From positions 2,092,753 to 2,156,752 of the forward strand of contig NW_004955518.1 in the NCBI RefSeq assembly GCF_000276665.1: 64,000 nucleotides of DNA. The letters are read 5' to 3'. Positions 36,160 through 48,400 of this stretch are shown here, one piece after another. Position numbers and translations under genes: made by a program. How positions within the stretch are numbered: the stretch's first letter is position 1; each line of letters begins with the position of its first letter. Source of the DNA: Chinchilla lanigera. Lineage: Eukaryota; Chordata; Mammalia; Rodentia; Chinchillidae. The notes below the pieces were generated by a model. That model did no database searches and was not told where the DNA came from. It saw nothing but the letters and a program-made list of their open reading frames with translations.

Positions 36160-38215
36160 GTAAAGATGAATAGCTTTGTGACTGTCTTGGAGGTTTCACT
36201 GGCAGTCTCTGCCCACGAGACGCTTAGCTATCACTCCTCTCACCCCTAGCTGTCCCCCTGGAACATTTAAGAAAGCAGAATCTCTATGAAAGGAGAAAAG
36301 AGGGGGAATTTTCTCCACCAGGATGGTGCCACAGAACCTATGGGATTTGCTATAAGCACCATGAGGATCAGTACATCTACCATAGAAACAAAGGCTCAAA
36401 AGGTGAGAAAATCTGAAGAAAATGGATTACAGTTTGCCAGCCCTAAAATCTGCTCAGTCCTCATAATATGCCGTAGATCAGCAGATTCAATTTGAATGCA
36501 GACTGTTAACTTGGAAATGAAGTTGGATGATGCAAAGTGCCTGTTTTTGCCTAGAGACCATGAGCTCACCTTGCTCTTGCTCCAGACTGCAGGTTCAGCA
36601 GGGGCAGCGTTCTCCTCTTTGGTGACTTGCGGTTTCCCTGCAGCAGGAGAGCAATGCTTTGGCCAGAGCCAAGCTTCCCACTGATGAAGGTCAGAGAAAC
36701 TTTACTTCTGATTGCAGTGTGACTGCTGCCATCATCTTTCTTACTGGCCTAAATGCCCCATAGCTTCCAACTTTCCCCTTTGAGAAAGCTGAAGCTTACT
36801 TTACATCCTTCTAATTTTCAAATGAATTCAGAAAAGCATAGGAAAATAAACCATACCTTAGGCAGCTATAAGCCCAGGGCCTCAAAGTATCAGGCAGCTT
36901 GGGTCAAGCTTCAGGACGTAATTTCAGTTGTGTATCACCAAAATAGCACTGGCATGGCAGCCCTAGGAGAGAGGGGGGTATTCAGTTTGAATCTGATGAT
37001 GGGAAAGAGGAGCACATTAGTTTGAAATTCTATTAATGAAAAAACAAAACAAAAAAATGTTCCTCCAAAATAAAAATACATACTGTTTAAGCAAATATTG
37101 CCAGTTAATATTTCCATTGTCATCTGCTCTGCCTAATGCCTTCGTTTCCCATGCTAGAGGATGAAATCAGCCCTCCCATCCCATAGGTTCAGTGGAAAGC
37201 TCCCCTCCACAGGCTGAGATGCCATTTTCAGCTGTGGAAAAGGAACAAATCATGTTATTGTCAAGGCTCTTACTGAGAACATCATGCTCTCAGCCCTACT
37301 GGCTTGGCCATAGTCAAAAGAATCAAACAAAGCTGCTGGCTATGAATTTCATCACTCTGGCGTGCCGAGTGGAGTCCTCCTCCCCCACCACTACTGCAAT
37401 TCCACTTGCAATCTGAATGCCCTATAATTTGTTCCAGGAACAAGTTAAAATTCCTGCTCATTTCAATTTGTCAGCAATGCAAGTCTCTTTTTCTTTCCTT
37501 TTCATTTTTTTTTAGAAAAAAATAAATTCTGACTTTTGAAAGATCCAAGATAGACAGTTCCAGAGTCTAAAGCCCCTGAGGAGAAGGCAAAGATGGGATG
37601 ATTAATTTGCAGGACTACAGGATATACAAGAAGAGCAAGTCTGCTGAGCAAACACCTAATTGCCTCTCAGGGAACACAGGCCTGAGGCCCCGTGCTGGAC
37701 TCTGACCCCTGTCACCATTCCTGAGTGAACTCAAGGGAGTTGTGCTACTCAATAATGGTGTTAGGGTCTTCCTCTTAATCTCTTGCCTTGGGGCCTGTAC
37801 CTAGTCCCATGTTCATTATACTGTCAACTTCCCCACCACTGAGGCAGAATAGGAATGAAGTAATTGTCCCATGAATTGGGGAAAAAATACAAAGAAAAAT
37901 GTGTGTAAACAATGTTCTTTAACAGGTCATTGGATGGGAAAAAAATTACTGGCACCTTTACTATATTTGGAGCAAGCAAGTACGTGTGTTTGCATATATA
38001 AAGTGTGGTTTTCTTCTTGTTTTGTTATTAAGTTTTTCTTTGAAAAATACCATTTGCTAGAACAGTCTTTCAAGAAAAATCCAAAAGAAAATACTAGAGT
38101 CAATACCACATAAAAAGAAATTATTCAAAAGCAAAACCTTTGGAGGCAGAAATAATGAAATTTAAATTCTCATTCCCTCCTAGAGTCCACAATTTGAAAC
38201 AAGAAACTTTAGATC
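36160..38215. other. Unassigned sequence
   Basis: No repeat or gene supported. Frames are below 95 codons and lack domains. Confidence 0.45.
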
Positions 38216-38219
38216 CCTG

Positions 38220-38390
38220 CACCCTCACTTCTAACCCACCTTTGAGAAATGGGTTAGGAACTATCATAAAGCTTACTTGATGGGATAACTCTGAGCGTAA
38301 AATAAACAGAATATATACAGTACATAGCAAAGCACCTGCTATGTGGGAGATGCTTAAGAATGGTATCAACATTCATTTAGTGTTTATATG
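38220..38390 (-). repeat. MIR SINE fragment
   Basis: It shows 'cttgatgggataactctgag', 'aacagaatatatacagtacatagcaaagcacctgc' and 'atgtgggagatgcttaagaa', the 3' part of MIR on the minus strand. Confidence 0.45.
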
Positions 38391-38399
38391 GTTGGCCCT

Positions 38400-38580
38400 G
38401 GCATCTGTATGTTATCCAAAAGACTCCTCGTTACTCCCCTTACAAGTAAACTGTAGGTAAAACTACCCCCATTGTGCAGAAAAGTGGGATTTAGAAGGCC
38501 TCTGCCTGAGGACCACCACTGTCCGGGTAGAGGCAAGATTGGAATCTGGCCCCTGTTCTCTACCCACTGTGCACCATACG
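38400..38580 (+). repeat. MIR SINE fragment
   Basis: It shows 'ccccattgtgcagaaaagtggg', 'aggaccaccactgtccgggtagaggc' and 'aagattggaatctggcccc' before 'tctacccactgtgcacc', typical of the MIR 3' half. It lies back to back with the minus-strand fragment at 38220. Confidence 0.6.
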
Positions 38581-39737
38581 AAAGCCATGAGCTGATCCCA
38601 TGGCCAGATTTGACCTTGAGTGTGTTTGCTTTGACTCACTGTACGTTGTTTTAAAATTTTAACTTCGTGTTCAACACTTAAATACTGGACAATACTTCAC
38701 AGTTCTAGATCTTTGGCTTCTGTCTAAAAGTCTGAAGCCCTGATCATTCTGCTCCTGCATTCTCACCTGCCTGTGATGGGCTGATACGGCACAACGTCTG
38801 TCAATTTTGGACAATCAGGAGTTCATGATGGCTCCCGTCACTCTCCATCCACTCACATTCACACCTCCACGGGCCCCTCTCTCTCACTGCCTTCCCGTCC
38901 GCCTCCCTCACGTAGGTCATCGTGTTGTTAGGCAACATCCTCATAGTCATATATGAGTCCTTTGTGGGGTGAACTGCCTCTGTTCATTCTTACTCCTGTT
39001 GAACTCTAGTCATTCCTACCTGATGCAGTACTGTGCTAACCTAGATTCCCTGGTGCCTCTGCCTGGACCGAAAAGTCTGGGAAGACCCAGAAGCACCTCT
39101 GACTGCAAGCACACGTCATTGGCTGGGCTTGCCTTTTTCCTCCATCTACATTTCTATGAAACTGTTTTAGCCCAGCCAGGGTCTCCACCCTCCTGCCTTA
39201 TTGCTCACTGCTGTATTGCAGTTACCTCCCGCTTTGTCCTTCTAATCTACTCCCTACCACATTAACCCATTGCACACAACAACCTCACCTCTAGCTCAAA
39301 CAAATCTTTCCTTGTGGTCAAGGTCAGCTTCTTGGGTATAAGGTCTGTGCAGTTACAGAGGACCCCTGCTTTAAAAGACCCCCTCACTTGTTTAATGCTC
39401 AAATATTGTATATTGAAATTTCTAATGATTTTTGATCATTAGAAACAATAATCATTAAAAATAATAGGGCCACCATATTATTTTGTACTGGAGTCAACAA
39501 GCATGTAGCTAGTCTTATTCATATTTCAATTTTAAAAGTTTGAATGACACCTAACCTTAGTAGTATTTCCCAGTCTGTTCTGAACAATGACACACAGAGA
39601 ATATGATAATACGTGTATACTAGACTGAAGTCCCAGACCCAGCCAGCTCTGTGGGAGAAAGCAGTTGTCATGGCAAAATGTGACCCTCTAGCATCACACA
39701 AAGTTGCTGAGGACACCTGTAAGGTCGGCTGTGGCAT

Positions 39738-40366
39738 TGCTATGGTTGATACATTGTGTCAACTTGGGGAGTCTAGAGGTTTGGCTAAGTGATTCAAGGG
39801 TTCTACCCTTCTGGGATGTTCACTGTGTCAATTTTAAAAGTTTAAAGGTTTAACTATGTGACTCAGCAGAGAGCCAGGTGCTTACTTTATATTCATCCTG
39901 AGACTGTACAAAAAAAGGCATACAGAGGGTGTGGGCGTAGAGGACCACCCCCACCCCCCAGGGCAGATAGGCTACATACAAAAAAGAAATTAAAAAAGGG
40001 TTAGCTGCTGGTTCTTCAGAGGAACTCCAGTCTTCACCTTCAGCTTGGTAGTCTCCTGGCTTCTGGTGCAGACTGTTTGGCTTCTGCCTGAGATTCTTCA
40101 GCCTTCTGCTATAAACTCTCCGGCCTTCATCATATATTCTTAAGCACTCTGTCACAGACCCGTCAGCCTCCTAATACAGACTTACACGGACACTGCAGTG
40201 AGCCCCAGGCCTGGGACTGGGCTCTTCAGTGTCCAGCATGTAGACACCCTCTGCATGCTTCTGCATCCAACTGTGTGGCTGACCATTATAGGCCAAACTT
40301 GTAATTTCTTATACATTTGTATATCTTGTGTTATATCGGCTTCTCTAGTAAACCCTAACTAATACA
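39738..40366 (+). mobile_element. Solo LTR, mosaic, with 5-bp target duplication
   Basis: A 629-bp LTR, TGCTATGGTTGATAC ... CCCTAACTAATACA, flanked by GGCAT at 39733-39737 and 40367-40371. Its first 59 bases match the 5' end of the LTR family at 10621 and 13755 almost perfectly. A second, diverged copy of that 5' module follows at about 39817-39905 ('cactgtgtcaattttaaaag' ... 'gtgactcagcagagagccagg' ... 'cttac'). The rest differs from that family: CT-rich repeats ('tcctggcttctggtgcagac', 'cagccttctgctataaactc') and an ending 'ggcttctctagtaaaccct' of another ERVL-like type. No internal region is present. Confidence 0.9.
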
Positions 40367-40780
40367 GGCATGCAGGAAAGGTCCCATGAGTTCACCTTGT
40401 GTGAGTCAGCTTTATTTCAGGACCTTCTCTGGCAGTCAGGCTGATAGAGCTTTATGAGTTCACATATCATTCCAGTTCTCATTTGCAGGACCTCATTAAT
40501 GTGACTCTGGTGCTGGGAGTGATCACCCCTTTCTCAGTGTTTCCCAGCTCCTGCCCCAGACTCCTCCACAAAGCTTGCCCTGTGTATATCAGCCAATGCT
40601 ACCTCATCTTTATATCAAATGATTACTGATTGCTCAGTCTGTACAAAGTACTGACGTAATGTGGGGCATAAGTTATACACACACGTTCCTGCCTACATGA
40701 AGCCTGCTGCAGTTCAGAATGCAAACAAGAGGCCTTTCAACCCAGTGTGACTGAGGTGTTATAGAAGTAAAGCAAGAAAG

Positions 40781-41170
40781 TATTCATTTCTTAGGATAGC
40801 TGTAACAAATTACTACAAGCTTGGTGGCTTATAATAGCAGATATTTTCTCACAGTTCTGGAGGTCAAACGTCCAAAATCAGTTGTCACTGAACCAAAATC
40901 AAGGTGTCAACAGAGCCACATTCTCTGTGGTTCTAAGGAAGAACCCTTCCTTTTTCCTTCCAAATTCTGGTGACTCTCCATCCTTCTTTTCTCTGTCATG
41001 TCTGTTCCATATGTCTCCTATACAGATACTGCACTCAGGGTCTACTGGACAATCCAGGGTGATCTCAAGTTTTTTAATTACATTGCAAAGACACTTTCTA
41101 TCTAAGGTAAAACAGGTTCTGGGAATTAGAATGGTGTTATACTTTGGACACCTACTTCACTGCCCCTAAT
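40781..41170 (-). repeat. MLT1-type LTR
   Basis: Inverted MLT1 hallmarks run in order on the plus strand: 'aggatagctgtaacaaattactacaagcttggtggcttata', 'ttttctcacagttctggaggtc', 'aaatcaaggtgtcaacagag' and 'tggacaatccagggtgatctcaag'. It is an old ERVL-MaLR solo LTR. Confidence 0.8.
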
Positions 41171-42559
41171 CCTGCACTGGAGATTTGGATGGGTCTCCTT
41201 GGATAAGACAACATTTAAACTAAAGCAAAGAGGGTGAGGAGTGAAAATGTTCTGGAAATAACATGTGTAAAGAAATTAAGCAAACTGGATTCCTAGAACT
41301 AAATGAAGCTAAACTGTCTGGAGAAGAATGTACCATGTAAAAAGGGTGAGAGAAGAAGTTAGAGAAGCAGTAAGTGCTCAATCCAGAAGAGCTCTGTAAC
41401 CACAGACAGTTACCTGCACCACTGTAATGGGGAGGCATGGGAGGGTACTAAGCAATGGAAAGACATTATCAGATTTAGGGAGATTGCATGGTTGGAGTAC
41501 AGGGAATGGTTTGAGGCAGGCCAAGGCTGGAACTAGGGAGACTGGTTAGGAAACGACCACACAGCCCAGGCTGAGCATCATAAGTTAGGTGAATAGTATG
41601 AAAGGGAAAGCAAGAGGAACACACATTCGAGAGGTTGAGGCAGAACCAGCAGGGTGTGGGAACTGACGCACCTTTGGTGGGGAAGAGGACGAGTGACACC
41701 AGCAGGAGCAACCACCTTGGGGGCCACCTCCTGAATTCTCCCCACTCCCAGGAGCAGCAAACAGGCCTCCGATTGCCGAAAGATCACTGGCCGCAGCCCT
41801 CTACTTCACAGAACAGCCGTTCACACCAGGGCTTCCCCACCCCTTTCCTGCCTGTTATGCTCCTCCCTTCTTAACTTCTTCCAGAAGCTTAGAAGCGTCT
41901 GAAATAAGTAACTTGGTGTTGGCTCACCCCCTAGGAGTCTCATTTTCTGTGAACAAGAGTCACAGCACAGTACAGTCGTCTTTCAAAGATCTTTGGGGCA
42001 GATCAGCTGATTCCCAAAAGTGAGCAGAGGCAGAAATGGTGAAAAGCACAGCAACCAGCATCATCAGTGTCTTCTCATTTGGCTAGTGCCACGGCAAAGG
42101 AGCACTGAAGCTATTGAATAAAGTGCTGCCCAGGCCTGAGAATGCTGCAGCCTGTACGGTCCTGCCTTGCATTTCTGCGTAATTTGTCAGCCTAGGAGCC
42201 ACCTGTGCCATTCCCTGGGGCTCAGTGGTGAGTTTTACTCTACTCGCTTCCAACTCAAAGGAGAACCTGCCTTTAACAAGTAACATACTCCTGTGGCCTT
42301 TCTGAAATCAGGCCCTGTGGCCTCTGCAATACCAAGCTGGCCAGCAGCCTCCAAAGCCTACCTTGTAATAAGAAGCCCTGCCATCAAGCCTTGAAGCAGG
42401 CCAGGTACTTACACAGAAACTGCTCCATTTAATTCTATCTCAAAGTCTTGTTCCTCCTTGTTCACCCTTGCCGGCAACTGTTTTCATTCACATCATGATT
42501 TCTGCCTTTATCTCTGCCCACACTTCTCTGCTCATCCACACAAGGCCAGAGGGAACTGA

Positions 42560-42860
42560 CAAGGTATCAATCTGAGCAAGCTGTTCCCCTTGTTAAAATT
42601 TTATGCGTTCCCACTGCCTTAGCATAAGATCTACTCTCCTGAGCTCAGACCCGAGGCCCTGTGTGGCCATGCCCTGGCACCCTTCTGCACCCACCCCACT
42701 GTGGGCTTCTGGCCTCACACCAGCTCCTCACAACTACACAGTGGTTGAGACCTCCTTTGTGAGCAGCTGTGTCCTGCCTCTGTCCTGAAGCTTTTCTAGC
42801 TCCACCCAGCCCAGTGCCTCTTCTTCTGTACCTAGGGTGAGACCAACCCAGCACTCTCCA
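42560..42860 (+). repeat. L2 LINE internal fragment
   Basis: L2-like phrases appear: 'ccttgttaaaattttatgcgttcccactgc', 'ataagatctactctcctgag' and 'cctgtgtggccatgccctggc'. It is ancient, and the borders are uncertain. Confidence 0.55.
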
Positions 42861-43276
42861 GGCTCTTGTGTAATCATTAACTCTGCTCATTCTCAATACG
42901 GAGATCTTAACTTCAAGGGAGCCAGGGTGATTCTTGGCAAGAGAGACTAGAAAAATGTTCTTTTTATTCAAAGCTCCAATATGCATACTTACATAAACAA
43001 ATAGTGTGTCTGTGGTATTAAAATTTCATGGGTAAGAGAGAGATGATAAAAAGCACACAAAAGGCTTCTTGGAGGCAAATAATGAATAAAGTTGAAAATA
43101 CGAAAGGAGTTTGTTCATACACCTTCCTTACCCACCAGACTGAGCCTTTGGCATATCTCCAGAGCCAGTGGAGGCTCTGACACATGGAATCTTTTTGAAG
43201 AAATGCTAAATGTTAAAGCTGAGCATCCGTGTATGAAGGAGTCCTCTCAATCACCCTGAGAAGCGGTGTTACTGCC

Positions 43277-43645
43277 TCTTGTGTTTGCTGTCTGGATGTC
43301 CCCTCAAAGCCTCAGGCAGTCATGGGGCGGGCTTCTAGAGTTTATGATTGATCCATGGTCTAATGCTGGGATTATGGGTGTGAGTGCTACACCCGTCCTG
43401 GGGCGGGCAGCCTGCATACAATGTAAGGGAGGGAGAGAGGCTTGCTTGCTGCTCCCTTTTTTCTCTTGATGCTTTTGCTGTTTTCCACCATGAAGAACTG
43501 TTGCCCTCTGCCATGTGCCACTCTGCATTGCAGCCAGCTGTGTATGGACCGAAACCTCCACAAACTGAGCTAAATAAAGCTTTCCTTCCTTAACTCTGGG
43601 CACCATGTATTTTGTTTCAGCAATGAGAGAAGAGTAACTAAGACA
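43277..43645 (+). mobile_element. Solo LTR related to the 10621 family
   Basis: The 3' half matches the reverse complement of the LTR at 10621: 'gtatggaccgaaacctccac', 'gagctaaataaagctttccttcctt', 'gtattttgtttcagcaatgagagaagagtaactaagaca'. The 5' half is different ('ctagagtttatgattgatcc', 'tgggcgggcagcctgc'-like text). CTGCC at 43272-43276 and 43646-43650 is a likely 5-bp target duplication. The 5' terminus would then be TC, a decayed TG. An AATAAA signal lies in 'ctaaataaagc'. Confidence 0.75.
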
Positions 43646-44689
43646 CTGCCCCATTGAAAGAAGATAAGGAAACAGGTGCTAAATGCCCACCCTTTCTCCC
43701 AACACCATCAAAGTCACAGAGTTATTCAGTGCTTAAGTGTAAACATTTTAAATTTAGGACTTCTGGACTCCAAGTCCAATACTTTCTCAGTTTATTTTAG
43801 TATAACTCAGTTAACACAAAAACAGAAGAATATGTTTGCAATTGACTTTCAGTATTGTAGATGTTTCAGCTGGGATATCCTAAGACAGTTTCAGTATCCA
43901 AGAACAAATCTAACAAATCAAGCCCGTGATTCTGTGCATGACCAGAGAGGCTTCAGCACTGTGATGGGTTTTGGTGAGAGTGATGCCCTTCAACCTCATG
44001 CGTGCAGGGGGGAATCCAAGGCATAATAAGGTGTAGCTGTAGCTACTCACTCAGCTTATCCCCTGGACTTTTGCAATTAATGCAATTAAATCAAATTTTC
44101 AAAAATGTAGCTCTAAGAATCCATCTGAGTGGCATAGGCTACTTTAGCTTCAGAAGGTGGGAGTGATGAAATAAGAAAAGAATATATACAATTATAATCC
44201 AAGCTGCAATAAGATCATAGTCATGCAACTTACTAAATTTTGAGCCAGGAGATGCACTACAATCAAGAGATAATGAGGACAGGAGTGTTGTTAATAAAGA
44301 TTCTGTCCCCACTGAAAGCTGGGCAACATGACATCTACACATCAGTTTTATGAGTCAATTTGGTGAAGCAGGAGGAATTGAGTAACTTAAACCAGTGCTT
44401 TATTCTATCCAAGGGCAAAATGAAGTTTGAAATATGATTTATGAATCTGCTTGTTGAGTCAAACTTTCCTTATTTTCTACTCCTGAGCTTATAAGGAGAA
44501 ATGATGTTGTGGAAAAATCCCTGCTGAGAGTAGTTATCTCCCTAGGACATAATCTTTTTCTTTTAAGCATAAACACTTCATATGCACAGAAAAAGTGCAT
44601 TAACTGTACATATAAAATTCATGAATTTTCACAAAAAAACCAAACCATCACCCAAAAGAAGAACATTCTTTCCTGGTCTCTATCTCTCC

Positions 44690-45720
44690 TCTCAGGTTAC
44701 CATAGGTTAATTTTGCTTCTTTTTGAACTTTAAACAAATGAAATGATATAATAGAACTCTGTGTATGACTTCTTTTACTTGACAAATAATATATCTTTGA
44801 AATTTATCTAAATTGTTGCATGTAATAATACTCTGTATATTCTTGTTGCTGAAAGAATTTCATGGTACAGACATACCATCTTTATCATTTTCCCAATCTA
44901 CTCTTACACAGTAGGCTTGTTTCTGCCTTGTTATTATTATGTGTAATGCTGCTATGAATATTGTTCCTTCATGTCTTTTGATAAGATATGGAAATGCTAT
45001 TTCATATGGTATACATATGTTTACTTTAGTAGGTACTGCTAGATAAGATTTGAAAAGCAGTTTGCCAACTATATACTAACACTGTATCTTAATTGTATGT
45101 AAGAGTTCCAATACCCTAAATCCACACTGACACTTGGTATCAAACGCCCTTTTCATTTTAACTATTATAATGGTCATACTTTTTGAATCTTTGGATTTTA
45201 TTTTTTTTATTTTTTTATTTTTTGGTTTTTCTCCGGTACCAGGAACCGAACTCACGACCTTGCGCTTGCCAGGCAGGCGCTTTTGCTGCTGAGCTAAATC
45301 CCCAGCCCCGAATCTTTGTATTTTAATTTGTATTTTGCTGGTGGATAATGAGGTTAGAGGCATCTATCCTCTGTTTACTGAAAGATTTCTTCTTTTATAA
45401 ACTGCCTCTACAAGTCTTTTGTGCATTTTTATCTTGGGCTATCTTTTCTTTATGAATTTGTAGATCTTTATATAGTTGAGTACAAGTCCTTATTCAGATA
45501 TATGATTTGCAATGTCTTTACCTAATCCATGGGTTTTCTATCTTGTGTCTTTTGATAAAGAGATTATTTTTAAGAGCACTTAATTTTTCAGCTTTATGTT
45601 TAATATGTTATGTGTATGATTTATGAAATACTTGTCTTTCCTACTGTTGTGAAGATTTTTGCATAATAGCATTGGACAGTCATGAGCTATATTTTTATTT
45701 ATCTAGGCCTTATTTTTTCA
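44690..45720 (-). repeat. Ancient L1 ORF2 3' portion, interrupted by an ID-like SINE
   Basis: The plus strand shows inverted old-L1 hallmarks: 'aatttatctaaattgttgcatgtaat', 'tttctgccttgttattattatgtgtaatgctgctatgaat', 'ttgccaactatatactaac' and, after the SINE, 'tttgtgcatttttatcttggg' and 'agatctttatatagttgagtacaagtcc'. It is heavily mutated. Confidence 0.75.
45201..45309 (-). repeat. ID-like tRNA-derived SINE with target duplication
   Basis: Nearly the same sequence as the SINE at 22524-22671 (about four differences over the tRNA-like body). Its tail is an interrupted T-rich run on the plus strand. The target duplication gaatctttggatttta (45185-45200) / gaatctttgtatttta (45310-45325) has one mismatch. 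It lies inside the antisense ancient L1. Confidence 0.93.
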
Positions 45721-45930
45721 GGTTCATTGATGTATAATTTACAAATAAAAATTATACACACTCAAGATATACAATATGATGTTTTGATATATGTATACAT
45801 TGTGAAATGATTGCTACTGTCAGACTAGTGAACATGTCATATCACTTCTCACAGCTACTGTGTATGTGTGTGTGTGATAAGAAAACTTAGAATCTACTCA
45901 GATCTACTTTAGTTTATCTCAGTCATATTC
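45721..45930 (+). repeat. Ancient L1 3' UTR fragment
   Basis: A plus-strand 3' UTR typical of old mammalian L1 (L1M-type): 'tgatgttttgatatatgtatacattgtgaaatgattgc', 'actagtgaacatgtcatatcac' and a short GT-rich run at about 45863. Its orientation is opposite to the L1 piece immediately upstream. Confidence 0.7.
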
Positions 45931-45934
45931 TCTC

Positions 45935-48210
45935 CAATTTTTAGCATATATTTTATAATCATTGGATTACATTAAACTTGGAGCAAATACTAAATGCCTA
46001 TACTTCAAATTGCAAGATATATTTTTTAAAAAGAAAGCCTGTATGTGTTGGGACTTCAGTATGCTTTGACACAATTATCAAACCAACTGCAGAAAAATGA
46101 AAGACTGAACATTAATGCACTAGTCTTTGCATGATGGTAGAGATGGAGAAAAGAGAGAGACAAACAACCAAAGGGAACTGAAATTGTTGACTGAGATGGT
46201 TTACAGAGAATGCAAGATTTGAGATGGGCTGGAGGGGTAAATGGCATTTGGAGGTAGAGGGAAGTATTCTAAGTGGAAAAACAGGAAATGGCCAAACTTC
46301 TGATATTGGAATGAATATAGCACGTTAAGGGATTAAGATGACATTAGCTGACTTAAGTGCTATACTTTGATTCATGAGTAGGGAGAAATAAGACGAAATT
46401 TTGTGCTCAGAGGCATATAAATAAAAGAAAGAGGAACTTCAAGTCCACACTGGTGATGAAGTCGGGTATCCTGCCCCTTGGGTGATAACTCAGCAAATAT
46501 TTACCTATCTCCTTCCTTGATGCTAATTGTCAACCATATGGCTATCTTTAGCAAGTGCCTGATAGGAACTCCCACACTCACACCTGAACCAGAGCATCTG
46601 TCCAAGAGGATTCTAATCTGGAAATGAACTACATCATATAGAATGTGAGAAATGGGGAGCCTTTTATTGTAAGCTGGAACCCAAGGATGAGTCAAAAGGA
46701 CTGGATCCACCACCTGCCACCAAGTGTTTCCAAAAGCACTGCAGTTGTAAAACCCAACAATGACTACCCAATATATAAATACAACAGCAAAAGCTCCCAT
46801 AAGAAATGAGACTAGAAATGAGTTTTTAAAATCTCAGGTCACCGACTAGGGTTTTGATGCCCTATTTCCATCCTAACTGGGGCACAGTTTTACCAACAGC
46901 AAAGGAAAAATCAGCAGTCCTGGAGTAGCTCCAAAACACATGAAGAGAGGTCCTCAGGCCTCCTGAGAGCTACTGGAATGAAAAAGGCATGAAAATAGCC
47001 AGAACAGAGTTCAGATGATAAGATTCCTAATGGGACATGAGTATGCATTTTGCCAAGATTCATTCTAATTTTGGAACTCAATTGGAAACTTTTGAACGTC
47101 ATGTTCTATTTGGCTCTGCAAAACATAGCTCTTCATTGCTTCGTGTTTATTTTATTCCTCAAGACCAGAGCATAATTTACTTGTAGCTAGATTTTTTTGT
47201 TTAACACAAACTTCCATTTAGAAAAACAAGCTGATTTTCTCCCTGATAGGTCCATAGGTGAAAAAAATGTACAGTGGAGAAAGTTTCCACAAGAAAAAAA
47301 AGCATACCGGATAAAGAAAATTTATGCAAACTGAAACACCCAGAGGTGAATATTTTGTAAAGCCTAAAGTATCATGAGTCCTAAACTTGGCATAGAATAG
47401 TAAAGATTAGATTGAGAAAATCAGGACTCCCCTAATTCAGACAGAACAGCAACTTCTGTAGCACCTCTTCCTTGTAAAAAATTTCTTACCATATTTGAAC
47501 ATATATTTTGAGGAGTATTAGAACTTCCCTAGAAACTATGTCCTCTAACACTTAAACTGAGGCTTTCCTTATTATTACCATTTCCATCTTTATTTCGTTT
47601 TTGGTTTTACTCTCAAATAAGAGTAAAATTAATCATATTAGTAGAAGACCAATTTCACCTATAGTTAAAGTCTTTGGGAGCCTACAATAAAAAATTTTCG
47701 AGAAGAATTGGGAAAAGGTCTGTATTATCCAGGACTCTTTCAAAAACCCAATCTGAATTTTTTTTAAAAAAGTGATTTTTGGCTCATGTAAGTAAAAAGA
47801 CTTCTCCACCACCTCCAAATGGAGAGGTAAAGGGCTTGGATCAGCCCGGATGAGTTGTTCCTGTGCCTGGCCCAGCCGCTGTGATTGACTTGGTTCATCT
47901 CCCACGTGGCAAATGGTCAGGCCAAGTAGATTCATTTACAGAAGAAAGAGGGATTGCAGATGGTTGATTAAGAGACATTATAACTTCACAAATTTTAAAG
48001 AAGAAAGAGAATGTCATAATGCTTCAAAGCTAGTAAATTAGGATTTATACTAATCTTAAAAAAGAAAATTAAAAAGACAAAGTATCAATGAAATAGGGTA
48101 TCTTCAGCATCAATACCAATTACTATAAGATGTGCTCTAGATGCTACAGGTACTTCCTCTGTGGACACCTTAAAGGTGTCAAGAAGATAGCACAACAAAG
48201 TGACTGACAG
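45935..48210. other. Unassigned sequence
   Basis: No repeat or gene supported. Minus-strand frames of about 100 codons (46501-46800, 47633-47935) lack recognisable domains. Confidence 0.45.
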
Positions 48211-48214
48211 CATG

Positions 48215-48400
48215 GATTTGATACCAACTGATAAAGCTTAAACACTAGCAGTGTTTTGTGTTAACTTCTAGTATTTCAGAAAGTTATTAGGCCTCTTCAA
48301 TCATTAGTCTCTTCATTTACAAAAGTAGTATAAGTTTTTTTCTTAGATTATTGGGAGGATTAAATGAAAACACAAAAAAATGCTTGCTATGGTATTGATC
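48215..48400 (-). repeat. MIR SINE fragment
   Basis: The phrases 'ttaggcctcttcaatcattagtctcttcatttacaaaagtag' and 'attgggaggattaaatgaaaac' match the MIR core read on the minus strand. Confidence 0.6.
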
